From positions 1,937,001 to 2,001,000 of the forward strand of contig WHVY01000002.1 of the NCBI GenBank assembly GCA_022266195.1: a stretch of DNA of 64,000 bases, given 5' to 3'. This stretch comes from Tetranychus cinnabarinus. Lineage: Eukaryota; Arthropoda; Arachnida; Trombidiformes; Tetranychidae. Position 1 is the first letter of the stretch. Each line of letters begins with the position of its first letter. Made by a program: the position numbers and the translations under genes. Positions 10,985 through 22,183 of the stretch are shown piece after piece. The notes beneath the pieces are model-generated. The model ran no database searches, was not told the origin of the DNA, and saw only the letters and a list, made by a program, of their open reading frames with translations.

Positions 10985-11771
10985 TTTAGATGAAACTCCA
11001 ATCGATTTTTAGACAAATATGATGAGATTTATTTAAAATGGTAAAGACTATGAGAAGATATTGTGTTCAAGATGGATACTTGGTAAGAAAATGTCTGAAC
11101 TGACAAAAACGTGGCCAAACAAACTCTTTTTTCGGTTCACTATTTACCAAAATTTCAACAAAATGTTGCTCAAAACAAGTTTGGGTTGTTTGGTGGTTCC
11201 CAGAACAACGAAAGCAAATGGCTCAAACTACACCAATAGGTGACGCCAACACGAAGCTCTACCAAGTTACAAAGTGCTTTATTGTAATCGGTTAGAGCTG
11301 ACCTGATGTGACATTTGATATCAAGTTATACCAAAAAATATTTTAAATGCTTATCTTATTTTGTGCATACACGAAACTTATTTCACTGATGTTTCAACAC
11401 TTTTGATGAAAACCCAGAAAATTGTCTTACTTTGAGAAATGACATTTTTTGTTTCTGTAAAACAAATCTATTTCAACGAGTTTTTGAGCAATTCAATTTG
11501 ACCTTAAATATTCTGGTAATGTTATCATCTACAATCATAGTTCTTGAGCAAACATCAGACTAAATTATGGGCTACAATATATTGGAATATTAGAACACTC
11601 AAAATACTATAAAAAATGTTATAGCATTGTAATGCTCATGTAGTCAGATTTGACTTGGTAAAGTTAGTAAACACAAATCTTATAATATGTTAGAAGGATC
11701 TTCATTAGTAGTCTTCAGAATAAAAATTTGATCACAATCAGGTATATTAATACGATACATATTCACATCTA
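10985..11771. other. Upstream region of copy 4 and unassigned spacer
   Basis: The first 300 bp match the conserved upstream block of the family (GTGTTCAAGATG, ACAAAAACGTGGTC, TTTGGGTTG and the TGACCT pair at 11299-11314). From about 11340 to 11770 the DNA is AT-rich; I see no gene and no similarity to other parts of the window. Confidence 0.5.
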
Positions 11772-11862
11772 TTAACCCCGATTGGCTGAATAAGGACGAC
11801 AGCCTATTATCTTGTCGAAGTAAACTCTGGTACTTTGGTATTGACACCAGTATAGATTACCA
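11772..11862 (-). pseudogene. Shrunken Ubl-like gene relic
   Basis: Only two pieces of exon 3 survive: the C-terminal RPYSANRG with its TAA (11772-11804), and WCQYQSTRVYFDKIIG (about 11806-11862). The middle and exons 1-2 are gone. It is followed directly by 3' sequence of the DM9 gene. Confidence 0.75.
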
Positions 11863-11969
11863 GTTTCATTATATGTTTAATGGAAACTGGTGCATTAAAA
11901 CTGAAAACGAGAAGCAAAGTGGATTAATAGGAATATTTTAATTTGCGTTAAATTAATATTCGGTTATAA

Positions 11970-12664
11970 TCAGAGTAAACTGTAATCGTATAGACACAGA
12001 ACTTGATATTCTCTAAATTTATGTTCGTATTGACCAATTGGTGCTAGAGCTTCTTTAGTGGTCCAATCCACTCTACCAATCCGTTCATCATCCTTGCGCC
12101 CAACTTTTGCTATTTTAATATCATATTTAGATGTAGAGATTCCTCCTATTAGAGCACCATTTGAAACATTATCATCATAGCTATTGACATCTTGCCAAAC
12201 AAGTATTGAATGATCCTCAGCTATGAGTATTTCAAATTCCTTATGTTCATGAATGAAATATTCATAAGTAACTTGACATGACGCTTGTTTAGAGCTGTAA
12301 GTTCCAGGTAAAATTTCGTCGCCGAGATTGACACGACAAACATAAATTGGTTCAGAGTCATCATTGGTACCAGCATTGAAAGCATTTACAAGAGATTCAT
12401 CTTCATTAACAAACTGTATCCATTGAGGTTCAGTCGATTGAATTTTAAACGCTATAAAAGAACGATAGAGATAACACGATTTGGATTCATGAAATGAACA
12501 TAAGACTTACCATATTCTTGGATGTTGCTTTCTTGGAGGTTTGGAGATCTATTGCGTATAGTTATTGTTATCACAACTCCAATTGTTATTGCAGTAGCAA
12601 TTAATGAACAAATAATAGTTAACTGTTTAGTTGACAATGAATTAAATTTGATACATGGAGCCAT
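11970..12664 (-). CDS. Membrane-anchored DM9 (DUF3421) repeat protein, 211 aa
   Basis: Two exons, 12511-12664 and 11970-12451, joined in phase. Residues 16-36 (about LTIICSLIATAITIGVVITIT) form one hydrophobic helix after a short N-terminus, so it is a single-pass membrane protein, probably type II with the C-terminus outside. The remainder holds two DM9-type repeats: first EPIYVCRVNLGDEILPGTYS with a conserved Cys pair and HKEFEILIA, then NGALIGGISTSKYDIKIAKV, PIGQYEHKFREYQVLC. DM9 proteins in other animals are lectin-like, mannose-binding recognition proteins or gut and immune-response genes; the role here is inferred. It is the only intact DM9 gene of at least six DM9 pieces in the window. 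Confidence 0.75.
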
Positions 12665-13249
12665 TTCAATGCTCGACCAATTAGAAATATTTTCAAATGC
12701 TTGTTGTTTAATTGTTTGTATTATTTTACCTAAAAAACTCCCTCAAATACAATCAGTAAATAACAATATCTCATCTCAAACCCGATTTCATTTTAATTAT
12801 CTTTCATGCACCCAAAAATTATTGTTTCTCGTAAATAAGATGATTGGTGTGTATTGTCCTTCGTTAAATGAATAATGCAAACAAATCTATATAGGATAAA
12901 ACTTCAGAGTCTGATTGAAACAATCAATCAATAGACGCAACAGTGAAGACGCAGGTGCACCAAGAATGATCTACACAAAATTTCTCAAACAATTTCGTTT
13001 ATCGAGACTAGCGATTAAGCAAATCGAGCCAAATAATCTCACAAACCGTTAGCATTATGATGAATTGAAATTAAAATACAGTTGCATCATATTAATAAAT
13101 CACTGATACTTCATTTGACAAAAAGTATCTTCGCTCAACAGAAAGAAGTAATTGTCAGATTATTTCACTAAAAATCGAGAAAAATGTAGTTACAATTTAT
13201 TGAAAAAACGTCAAATGAGTTTTCACAGTAATCAATTTATAACCGAATC

Positions 13250-13370
13250 ATGAAATAAAAGACAATCGTGATTTCGGAATCGGTTCATCGAATCTTCATT
13301 TTTCTCTTCTAAATAATCTTCATTCAAGTTTAAATCTTTGCTATACCGATTCCGTTTTCTGGTTATTTAG
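13250..13370 (-). pseudogene. Relic of integrin alpha last exon
   Basis: Same relic type as at 9940, on the left of Ubl-like copy 5. It matches the end of the integrin cytoplasmic exon on the reverse strand, with the stop region reading as AATCATGAAATAAAAGACAA on the plus strand. Frame is not kept. Confidence 0.6.
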
Positions 13371-13455
13371 TAGTTCCTTTGATTTTTAGCATGATGTTGC
13401 ACAGCAAAAGTTTAATCACAATTAGGTAAACTGCTAACATGTGTATCCACATTTA

Positions 13456-14217
13456 TTAACCTCGATTTGGTAAATAAGGACGAAACTCTTGACGAACTAT
13501 AGCCAAAGTACAGTATCCATAACAATATTGTTTTATATTGAAATTAACCAGCAGTTTCATCCATTCATCCCCATCTACAGAATATCTTTCAGCAGGAAGT
13601 ACAGCTTTGATTTGCTTTTGTAATTCGGAGTTTGTGAGTATTCCTATTATCTTGTCCAAGTATACTCTAGTACTTTGATGTTTACACCAGAATTGCTCAC
13701 AATCATTGCCATGAGAATTTCTTGAGCTGATTAGGTCAACATTCACATCAAAAAGATGATCGTGGTCACTTAGTAGACGCACACAAAAACGAAGAGTAAA
13801 GCAATCGCCATCATTAAATTCACTTCTAACAGTTTCCTTTGTACCATTCCTGGCTTCATATCTGTTGGATAAATTTAGGCAAATAATTAGGATGAACAAT
13901 CAACAAATAAATTTAAATAATTAAGCAGAAACATTTACCTCAATAAGCGATTTGCATTTTCCAGCCAAAAATATGATTCTCCATTCTTAATGAAGCTGCA
14001 ACTTATGTATAAAATTGGTATTCCGGTGTAGGATGCAATCTATTAATATAAATGTTCAGATTATTAATAGACAGCCGAATAATCATTTAAATAATCTTAC
14101 CTGTTGATATATTTGTTGATGGAATTCACAGGTTTCATCGGTCCAGTCAATAACAATGTCATGATAATCTTCACCACTCAACTTAACTTTTATAGTTGTA
14201 TTACTGTTCTCATTCAT
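13456..14217 (-). CDS. Ubl-like small protein, copy 5 (207 aa, intact)
   Basis: Exons 14101-14217, 13939-14039 and 13456-13861 with matching phases. Begins MNENSNTTIKVKLSGEDYH; exon 2 reads YTGIPILYISCSFIKNGE; exon 3 has FNDGDCFTLRFCVRLLSD, HLFDVNVDLISS, CEQFWCKH and ends RQEFRPYLPNRG, the only His to Asn change in the terminal PHRG among the open copies. It is close to copies 1 and 2 in exon 3. DR4-like half-sites are at 14456-14471, 240 bp upstream of the ATG. Function unknown. Confidence 0.74.
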
Positions 14218-14589
14218 TTTAAATTTTCATTGATTGTTAGGCTTTGCTGGTGAAATTCATTCAAATGATAAAGCTTTGAGAAAATATTGTGTTTAAGATG
14301 AATACTTAGAAAATGTCCGAACTCTCAAAAACGTGGTCAAACCAACTCTTTTTTGGTTTACTAAAAATGTTGAAATGCTGCTCAAAACAAGTTTGGGTTG
14401 CTTTAATCGTTTCCAAAGCAACGAAAACAAATAGATCTAAATAATCGGTTCGAGCTGACCTGGTGTGACGGGACTTACATTCAAGTTTTCAAGTTATAGC
14501 AAAAAATATTTTAAATACTTGATATAATTTTTGATATAATTTGGTCAACTCTTTCTCTATTTTCCATCTTTCATTGTATTATATTTTCA

Positions 14590-14800
14590 ATAAAAACTGG
14601 TGCAATAAACTGCAAACGAAAACGGTGCTGAAAACGAGCAGCAAAGTGGATTAATATGAATATTTCAATTTGCATCAAATTGATATTCGGTTATAATCAG
14701 ACTAAACTGTAATCGTAAAGACACAGAACTTGATTTACTGTAAATTTATGTTCGATCTGTCCAATCGATGCCAAAGCTTGCTGAGTAATCCAATCGAATC
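14590..14800 (-). pseudogene. 3'-end fragment of DM9 gene
   Basis: Matches the DM9 gene 3' end and flank at about 11880-12090 with roughly 85-90 percent identity by eye, including the stop region (TATTCGGTTATAATCAGA). Only the last part of the second DM9 repeat is present and it stops at about 14800. Confidence 0.7.
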
Positions 14801-15007
14801 CGCTTTGAGAGCAATCTTAGACACAAATTTGATTTGTCGACTTTATAAATATATATTTATCGTTATCGTACCGTTATAGACAATCGTTATGTTTTACATC
14901 ATTAAACTAATAGTAATGATGATTTTACTATTAGACTGTTAAACTAAGAATCATCCTGAAGTTGAATACTATTATGAATACAATTTTTATATCAATTTTG
15001 ACAAATT

Positions 15008-16645
15008 ATAATACATTTGACAGTAAATAATGTCAGCTTCCCGTTTCCTGTTAACATCCTTTGAAAAATTGTGAATTTCGAGAGAGCATAAGATGTAAGA
15101 TTCTCATCATTTAAGTGAAACCTTTTTTAACAAGCTCGCTAAAATGATCTTTTAAATTTCAGAATTGTTACTAAACCTTTTTTTGTCTTTATTTTTGGCC
15201 AACAAGACAAGCAAACTTGGATCACTTATTGAAGGTTCTGTTTATCTGATTATTGCTCTCAACAATGCTGGTGAAAATGCTCATGCAGCCAAGATAACAT
15301 TAACTGTTGAACCACCTTTAAAAACATCTTTTGAAAGCATCACATTTTATGAAACCAATGATACGAGTTTAACCCTGAATCTGGATGTTGGTAATCCTCT
15401 TGGCCCTGGTTCAAAAGAATTACAAATTCTGTTCGATCTAAGATCGTCTCTTATTGAACATTCAAAGATCAATTTTTTTTCTGTCTTCACTACCAAAAGT
15501 GATTATGCAGGAGGTGAACCGATTAAAAGCTCGTTGACTATTGGAGTTGAAAGATTTGCTCATTTGGACATTATTGGGTACGTTAAGTCGACTGATATCT
15601 AGTTTAACCAAGATTAATCAATTTTCTACTTTTTTCATTTAGACATGAAAGTATGCCTGTATTTTTCGACCATCCAGACACTCGGTCAAAACATTATGAA
15701 CGATTTGTTTTGATTTTCACAATTTTCAAGACTGATTATAGCTCCATTCGGAGTCCAGTTGTTGTTTTTCATTTACCAGCTTTATTGCCAAATGAACCTA
15801 AATTCATTTTTAAACCCAAAATCGAGGTATGTTATGATTTGTATCCTTAATCTCCATATTTAAAGATATCAATACTTTGTACTCTCTTACAATTAGTCTT
15901 TAGATTCAACAACAATCACATGTGAATTGAGCAAATCAGGTTTAGAACAGATGCCAGTTGAGGATTCATCTAATGGAATGGAAATGTCAGAAGCTCTCCG
16001 ATCAAGCGAGGAAATTTCGATTTCAAGAGAAAAACGATCAATCAATGAAAGCATAAATTTGTCCACAGATCCTGTAACTAAATTGGTGAGTTTTGCTATG
16101 TTAGCTGGTCATCACCTAGTATGAAATAGATTAGATTGATAGATCGAAAATATGATCCTGTCGGTCAACAGACTTTACTTAATCAGTTCACATAATGGAA
16201 ACCATTCTCTCAATTCCTTTTTTTTGGTATTATTTTTCAGGATTGTTCAACTACTAGTTGTAAAGATATTGAATGTCGACTTGGTAGTTTTGGACCAGGA
16301 TCAAAATCAGTTAATATTAGGCTGATTGTTGTGGTAAACTTGCAAAAATTACAGAAATCATTTGGATCCCATATTGGTGTATTCAATTACACAGCTGAAG
16401 CAAAAACGGCTTTTCTGGATTCAATGGTCACTGGAAATGGGAAATGGTCACAATCAGCCCTGTCTGAAGTTCAATTGAATCAATTGCCTTACAAAGAAGC
16501 TGCTTCTTTCTGGATTATTGCAGGATGCTCATTTGCTGGTTTATTTTTGTTTCTTTTAATAATTATTGCTCTAGTCAAGGTAACTATTTTCAAATCCATG
16601 TTTAATAGTTTTCAATTTCAACCAATTAGTGCAAAAAATTCATGA
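15008..16645 (+). pseudogene. Chimeric, truncated integrin alpha copy (promoter and signal start fused to exons 11-14)
   Basis: A rearranged copy of the integrin gene on the opposite strand. Positions 15008-15180 match the 5' flank and first codons of the integrin gene (31570-31750 reversed); at 15181-15190 this jumps into the middle of exon 11 (SLFLANKTSKL). Exons 11 (to 15577), 12 (15643-15826), 13 (15897-16085) and 14 (16241-16579, with the membrane segment WIIAGCSFAGLFLFLLIII) keep splice signals and open frame. The whole FG-GAP propeller is missing, and so is the last exon with GFFQR. The original ATG at 15144 is followed by a TAA after three codons (TTTTTA changed to TTTTAA). A protein could arise only from another start; I call it a pseudogene, though the downstream frame is well preserved. 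Confidence 0.8.
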
Positions 16646-16985
16646 ATAATAAATTGGTAATCCTCTTGGTTGATTGATTGATTATTAGAGATCTTTTTTG
16701 AATGTAGCCTTCGTGTTGTGTCCTCATCCCTCCCAGGGTCAATTATCTTGCAATTTTTTTTGTTTTAAAGACTAACAAAGAATTGGTTCAACATTGGACC
16801 TGATTTTATTGACTGGAAAAGATTGGATTTTTTTGTACAAAAAAAATCATTTGATTGGTTGCAATAAGTCCGGGTGAAAAAAAGTCAAAATAAAAGTGAA
16901 GATTACAAAAATTTTTATCTGAAAATAGGAAAACCCATTGATAGCAACGGAAAATGAAGAAAAAATTTTGTCCGCCAAATCAACA
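16646..16985. repeat. Segment shared with 57.2-57.5 kb (direct copy)
   Basis: The sequence from the end of the chimeric integrin copy through CTTCGTGTTGTGTCCTCATC and ACTAACAAAGAATTGGTTC recurs almost unchanged at about 57205-57540, in front of Ubl-like copy 11. A second short CTTCGTGTTGTGTC unit lies at about 57000-57055. No gene seen in it. Confidence 0.75.
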
Positions 16986-16989
16986 TTCA

Positions 16990-17764
16990 TTAACCACGAT
17001 GGGGTAAATAAAAACGACACTTTCGAGGGCCCGAGGTGTAAATACAAAGTCCATATAACTGTTGTCTTATATTGTAATAGGTCAGCAGTCGCTTATATTC
17101 ATCGCTAGCTTCGGTAAATTGGACAGGAAGTTGAGCTTTGATTTTCTTTTGTAACTCCAAGTTTGTAACTATTCCTATCATCTTGTCCAAGTAAGCTCTG
17201 GTATTTCTGTGTTGACACCAGAATATATTACATCCATTATCATTGCAATAGCTTGAGGTAATTAGGTCAACAGCAAAATCAAAAAGCTGATCTTGATCTT
17301 TACAGATACATGCATGACAACGAAGATTAAAGCAATCGCCATCATTAAATCGACTTCTATTTCTTTCATTTATATCAAAAACGGTTGGAGGTCTGGTGAA
17401 TCTATTTAAGCAAGTTATTAGCAATACGTATTGTATTGAAATATTTAGTATAAACATTACCTCCATAAGTAATCTGTATTTTCCAGCCCAAAAGGTATAT
17501 TGAAATTTCCAGGAAGTATGTAGCTGTTTTTTATATAAAAAATTGGTATTCCGGTGTAGGCTGCGAGCTGTAAATGTTTCGAGCATAAATAAACGGCAGA
17601 ATAATCATAGAATAATAGAATCAGCAGAAAAATCAATTACTTAGTCTTACCTGTTGATATATTTGTTGATTGTATTCACAGGTTTCATCTTCCCAGTCAA
17701 TAACAATGTCATGATAATCTTCACCACTCAACTTTACTTTTATAGTTGTTTTGTTTTCACACAT
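16990..17764 (-). CDS. Ubl-like small protein, copy 6 (210 aa, intact)
   Basis: Exons 17651-17764, 17461-17567 (six bases longer than in copy 1) and 16990-17401. Belongs, with copy 11, to a distinct subgroup: exon 2 reads YTGIPIFYIKNSYILPGN; exon 3 opens FTRPPTVFDINERNRSRFND then DGDCFNLRCHACICKDQDQL with extra cysteines; the second half has CNIFWCQHRNTRAYLDKMIG and ends PRKCRFYLPHRG. Starts MCENKTT. The additional Cys-x-Cys-x-Cys cluster (CHACIC) suggests metal binding or disulfides in this subgroup. A continuous reading through intron 2 exists but runs over a clear acceptor at 17402. Function unknown. Confidence 0.74.
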
Positions 17765-18930
17765 TTTAGATGAAACTTTATTGACAGTTAGGAAAATATG
17801 TCGGATGAAATTTATTAAAAATGGTAAAGACTATGAGAAGATATTGTGTTCAAGACTATTACTCTGTAAGAAAATGTCTGAACTCACAAAACGTGGTTAA
17901 AGCCAACCCTTTTTTGGGTCACTGTATCACTAAAAAAGGTTAAAAAAATGCTGACTTAAAACTAGTTTTGGGTTGCTTTGACCAATAATAAATAGGTTAC
18001 TAAAACAACAAGAGCAAAATCTTCTGAGCACATTCGATATCAAATCAAAACACAAAATATTTTCAATAGTTCATCTAATTTTTGTGGTAATCCGGTCAAG
18101 TCTTTCTCTATCTTCCATCTTTCAAGTCTTATCTTCATTTTTATAGACTGATGCATGAGAAAACTGAGAAACCAATATAATATAAATTTAAATAAAAATA
18201 AGTAATGAAGTATTTTAATTTAAGTTAGGTTGATATTTGGTCACAAGCAGATTAAACTGTAATCGTTGACCTTGAATAACCTTGAGCGCTCGAACTTATG
18301 GTTGTTCAATCTGCATAAGCACATGGTTCAAGTCTGAGGTTTGTAGCACTAACCGTTCGGAACTGTTTTGACTTCATATATTGTATAGATATAGACTAAT
18401 AAAACGTAAAATGGGGTTTCCCAGCAATCAGTTTATAAACAAATCATGAATTAAAGAAAATCGTGATTTTGGAAATGGTTCGTCGAGTCTTCATGTTCCT
18501 CTTCTGAATCATCTTTATTCAAGTTTATCTCATTCAACATACTGATTCCGTTTTCTGGTTATTTAGTAGTTCCTTTCATTTTTATTGGAATCTTTTAAAA
18601 AATCTACAATTTTGATAAACAAACTCTATCCTAGTAGGTAAAGGAGTAGCTGAAAATATTGAGCCTTTTGATTTGAATCCTTTTGACTTTTTTTGTAAAT
18701 TAATTTTAAATGATTAAGAATTTTTATTAAAATTTTTTAAGAAAATTATGTTGGTTTTAATTGTAGTTTGCTAATTGTGAAGTATTGTGAGTATAATATC
18801 TAACTGTAATACGAATGATAATGAAAATAGTAAATTACGGAAATGCACAATTTACTTTACAAAAAGTAATCTTCAGAATAAATAGTTTGATCACAATTAG
18901 GTAAACTAATAACGTGCGTATTCACATTCA
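17765..18930. other. Upstream region of copy 6, DM9 3' relic, repeat end and integrin-tail relic
   Basis: 17765-18060 is the conserved upstream region of the family. About 18160-18268 weakly matches the DM9 3' flank. At 18265-18300 lies GACCTTGAATAACCTTGAG, one end of the MITE-like repeat seen whole at 60372-60524. 18440-18560 is an integrin last-exon relic with an uninterrupted TTATCTCATTCAACATAC, the empty counterpart of the insertion at 21759. No gene seen. Confidence 0.6.
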
Positions 18931-19740
18931 TTAACCTCGATGGGGTAAATAGGGACGAAAATGTTGCCGAACCTGATTCAAAGTACAGAATGCATATAAA
19001 TATTGCTTTATATCGAAATTGGCCAGCACATTCATCCATTCATTAAAATTGTCAATGAATCTTCCAGCAGGACGTTGAGCTTTGATTTTCTTTTGTAACT
19101 CGGAGTTTGTAAGTATTCCTATTATCTTGTCCAAGTAAACTCTTGTATTTGTGTGTTGACACCAGGAACGATTACATTCATTACCATGGGAATTTCTTGA
19201 GCTGATTAGGTCAACATGCACAGCAAAAAGATGATCGTGATCACTACTGAGCCACACACAAAAACGAAGAGTAAAGCAATCGCCATCATTAAATCTACTT
19301 CTAACAGTTTCCTTTGTATCATTCCTGATTGAATCTCTGTTGGATCAATTTCAGCAAAGTATTAGCATAAAAAATCAACAAATAAATTCAAATAATTAAG
19401 CAGAAACATTTACCTCCATGAACAATTTGTATTATTCAGCAAAAAAGATGCTTCTTCTGTCGTAATGAAGCTGCAACTTATATAAAATTGGTATTCCGGT
19501 GTAGGCCGCAAGCTATAAATGTTTTGGTTAGTAATAATCAGCAGAATAATAATTTACTTAATATATACTGTATAATAATATACATATTTACTTAGTATTC
19601 ACTGAATAATCATAACTTAATCTTACCTGTTGGAATATTTGTTGATGGAATTCACAGGTTTCATCTTCCCAGTCAATAACAATGTCATGGTAATCTTCAC
19701 CACTCAACTTTACTTTTATAGTTGTTTTGTTTTCACTCAT
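18931..19740 (-). pseudogene. Ubl-like small protein, copy 7 (frameshift in exon 2)
   Basis: Exon 1 (19627-19740) and exon 3 (18931-19336) are open and typical (SDHDHLFAVHVDLISS, TRVYLDKIIGILTN, QHFRPYLPHRG). Exon 2 (19414-19512) is 99 bp instead of 101: two bases are missing within the stretch coding for ILYIS (ACTTATATAAAATTGG on the plus strand where other copies have ACTTATGTATAAAATTGG). This shifts the frame into a TAA within exon 2. Splice sites look normal, so the copy is most likely a young pseudogene. Confidence 0.75.
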
Positions 19741-20061
19741 TTTAGATGAAACTTTATTGATTTCTAGGAAAATATGTCGGATGAAATTTATTATTATATT
19801 AAAAATGTTGAAGACTATGAGAAAATAAAGTGTTCAAGATTACCACTTCTGTTTGAAAATGTCTAAGCTCACAAAAACGTGGTCAAAGTCAACCCTTTGT
19901 TTTGGCTGTATCACTGAAAATGTTAACAAAAATGCTGGCTCAACAGTTTTGGGTTACTTTGACCAAGAGAAAAATCGGTTTCTCAAACAAAAAAAGTAAA
20001 TAGTCAGCTGGCATGAGCTAAGCAGATTCGTTATCTTATCGCACAAAATATTCTCAATGCT

Positions 20062-20267
20062 TGATTCTCAGCTATAAGTATTTCAAATTTTTTATGCTGT
20101 AATGTTATGAATGTAATACCAATAAGTAACTTGACATGACGTTTGTTTAGAGCTGTAAGTTCTAGGTAAAATTTGGTTGGCGTCAAGGCGATTTACACGA
20201 CAAACATAAATTGGTTCAGAGTCAATATTGATACAATATTGAAAGCATTCACAAGAGATTTATCAAG
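20062..20267 (-). pseudogene. Internal fragment of DM9 exon 2
   Basis: Matches the middle of the DM9 exon (12215-12395), around the codons for EPIYVCRVN and the first repeat, with an insertion near ATGCTGTAATGTTATG and frame-breaking changes. No start, no stop context. Confidence 0.7.
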
Positions 20268-20474
20268 GTTTTAGTATTGTAATGCAATCTTATTTACTCT
20301 TATATCGAAAGTCAGATTTTTATACATACTCTTATAAGCTATTTATGATTTATTTTAGTTTTTTTTCGACAATTAAACTTATCGAATCTAGTGATTGAGT
20401 AGCCCGAATCAAATATCTAACATATTATTATAATTATGATTTAAAGTGTTTATTACACAAATTGAAATTGAAAT

Positions 20475-21550
20475 TCAATTTCCTGAAATAAAAGACAATC
20501 GTGATTTCGGAAATGGTTCAGTCGAATCACCATTTTCCTCTCCAGAATCATCTTCATTTAGGTTTATCTCTAGCTCTTTCAGCATATTTGGAGTTATTGC
20601 CATGCTGTATCGTTGTTTGAGTACTTCTGTTTGTTGTCTCGTTTTCCTTTGAAAAAATCCAACCTGTTGCAAGTAAATAATTCATGAAATTTTTGCACTA
20701 ATTGGTTCAAATTAAAAACTATTAAACATGGATTTGAAAATAGTTACCTTGACTAGAGCAATAATTATTAAAAGAAACAAAAATAAACCAGCAAATGAGC
20801 ATCCTGCAATAATCCAAAAAGAAGCAGCTTTTTTGTAAGGCAATTGATTCAATTGAACTTCAGACAGGGCTGATTGTGACCATTTTCCATTTCCAGTGAC
20901 CATTGAATCCAGAAAAGTTGTTTTTGCTTCAGCTGTGTAATTGAATACACCAATATGGGCTCCAAATGATTTCTGTTATTTTTGCAAGTTAACCACAACA
21001 ATCAGCCTAATATTAACTGATTTTGATCCTGGCCCGAAACCACCAAGTCGACATTCAATATCTTTACAACTTGTAGTTGAACAATCCTGAAAAATATTAT
21101 TATTATGTTAAAAAAGCATTTGAGAGAATAGTTTCCATTATGAGAACTGATTATTAAGTAAAGTCTGTTGACCGACAGGATCATATTTTCGATCTATCAA
21201 TCTAATCTATTTTATACTAGGTGATGGCCAGCTTACATAACAAAACTCACCAATTTAGTTACAGGATCTGTGGGCAAATTTATGCTTTCATTAATTGATC
21301 GTTTCTCTCTAGAAATGAAATTTCCTCGCTTGATCGGAGAGCTTCTGACATTTCCATTCCATTGGATGAATCCTCAACTGGCATCTGTTCTAAGCCTGAT
21401 TTGCTCAATTCACATGTGATTGTTGTTGAATCTAAAGACTAATTGTAAGAGAGTACAAAGTATTGATTATTTAAAATGTGGACATTAAGGATATAAATCA
21501 TGAAATAACTCAATTTTGGGTTTAAAAATGAAATTATGTTCATTTGGCAA
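20475..21550 (-). pseudogene. Truncated integrin alpha copy (exons 13-15)
   Basis: Same orientation as the functional gene. Exon 15 (20475-20663, GFFQR motif, stop shifted two codons), exon 14 (20748-21086, membrane segment) and exon 13 (21251-21438) are recognisable, then a scrap of exon 12 to about 21550. Exon 14 has a nonsense change (Leu TTA to TAA just before QKSFG). Exon 13 is one base short (188 against 189). Everything upstream, including the propeller, is absent. After 21550 the DNA switches to a piece of exon 13 again and then to sequence shared with 18350. Confidence 0.82.
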
Positions 21551-21654
21551 TTGATCGTTTCTCTCTTGAAATCGAAATTTCGGAACTGTTTTGACTTCAT
21601 ATATTGTATAGATATAAACTAATAAAACGTAAAATGGGGTTTCACAGCAACCGG

Positions 21655-21758
21655 TTTATAAACAAATCATGACTTAAAGAAAATCGTGATTTTGGAAATG
21701 GTTCGTCGAGACTTCATGTTCCTCTTCTGAATCATCTTTATTCAAGTTTATCTCATTC
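21655..21758 (-). pseudogene. Integrin last-exon relic interrupted by an insertion
   Basis: Same relic as at 18440-18540. It is split at CATTC (21754-21758) by a 261-bp insertion and continues at 22020. Confidence 0.65.
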
Positions 21759-22019
21759 TGTGAGACGTATCCATCTAAATTACACAACCCTTCACCCTTT
21801 TACCCTTGAATCAATGTTAATCTTTCTTTGCACACTACTCTCATATATTTGAATTAAGTCGTTAGACTTAACAATAGTATTTAAAACCAGTTGTCCACTG
21901 ACAAAATAAAATCAGTTAATATTCAGTCATTAACCAATCTTACATCAACATTGTTTTTACTAACATCTTATGTTCACTAAATTAAAATAAACCATTTCAT
22001 TTTGTCAACACGCCTCTCA
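21759..22019. mobile_element. Solo-LTR-like (or MITE-like) insertion with 5-bp target duplication
   Basis: Insert of 261 bp beginning TGTGAGACGT and ending ACGCCTCTCA, flanked on both sides by CATTC. The ends are imperfect inverted repeats, starting TG and ending CA. The uninterrupted site exists in the paralogous relic near 18530 (TTATCTCATTCAACATAC), so the borders are defined by comparison inside the window. A TG..CA end pair plus a 5-bp duplication fits a solo LTR; a small DNA transposon is the alternative. No coding sequence. Confidence 0.7.
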
Positions 22020-22183
22020 CATTCAACATACTGATTCCGTTTTCTGGTTATTTAAATATAATAACTAACTGTAATACGAATGATACGGAAATACACAATT
22101 TACTTTACAAAAAGTAATCTTCAGAATAAATAGTTTGATCACAATTAGGTAAACTAATAACATTTAATAACTATTCACATTCA

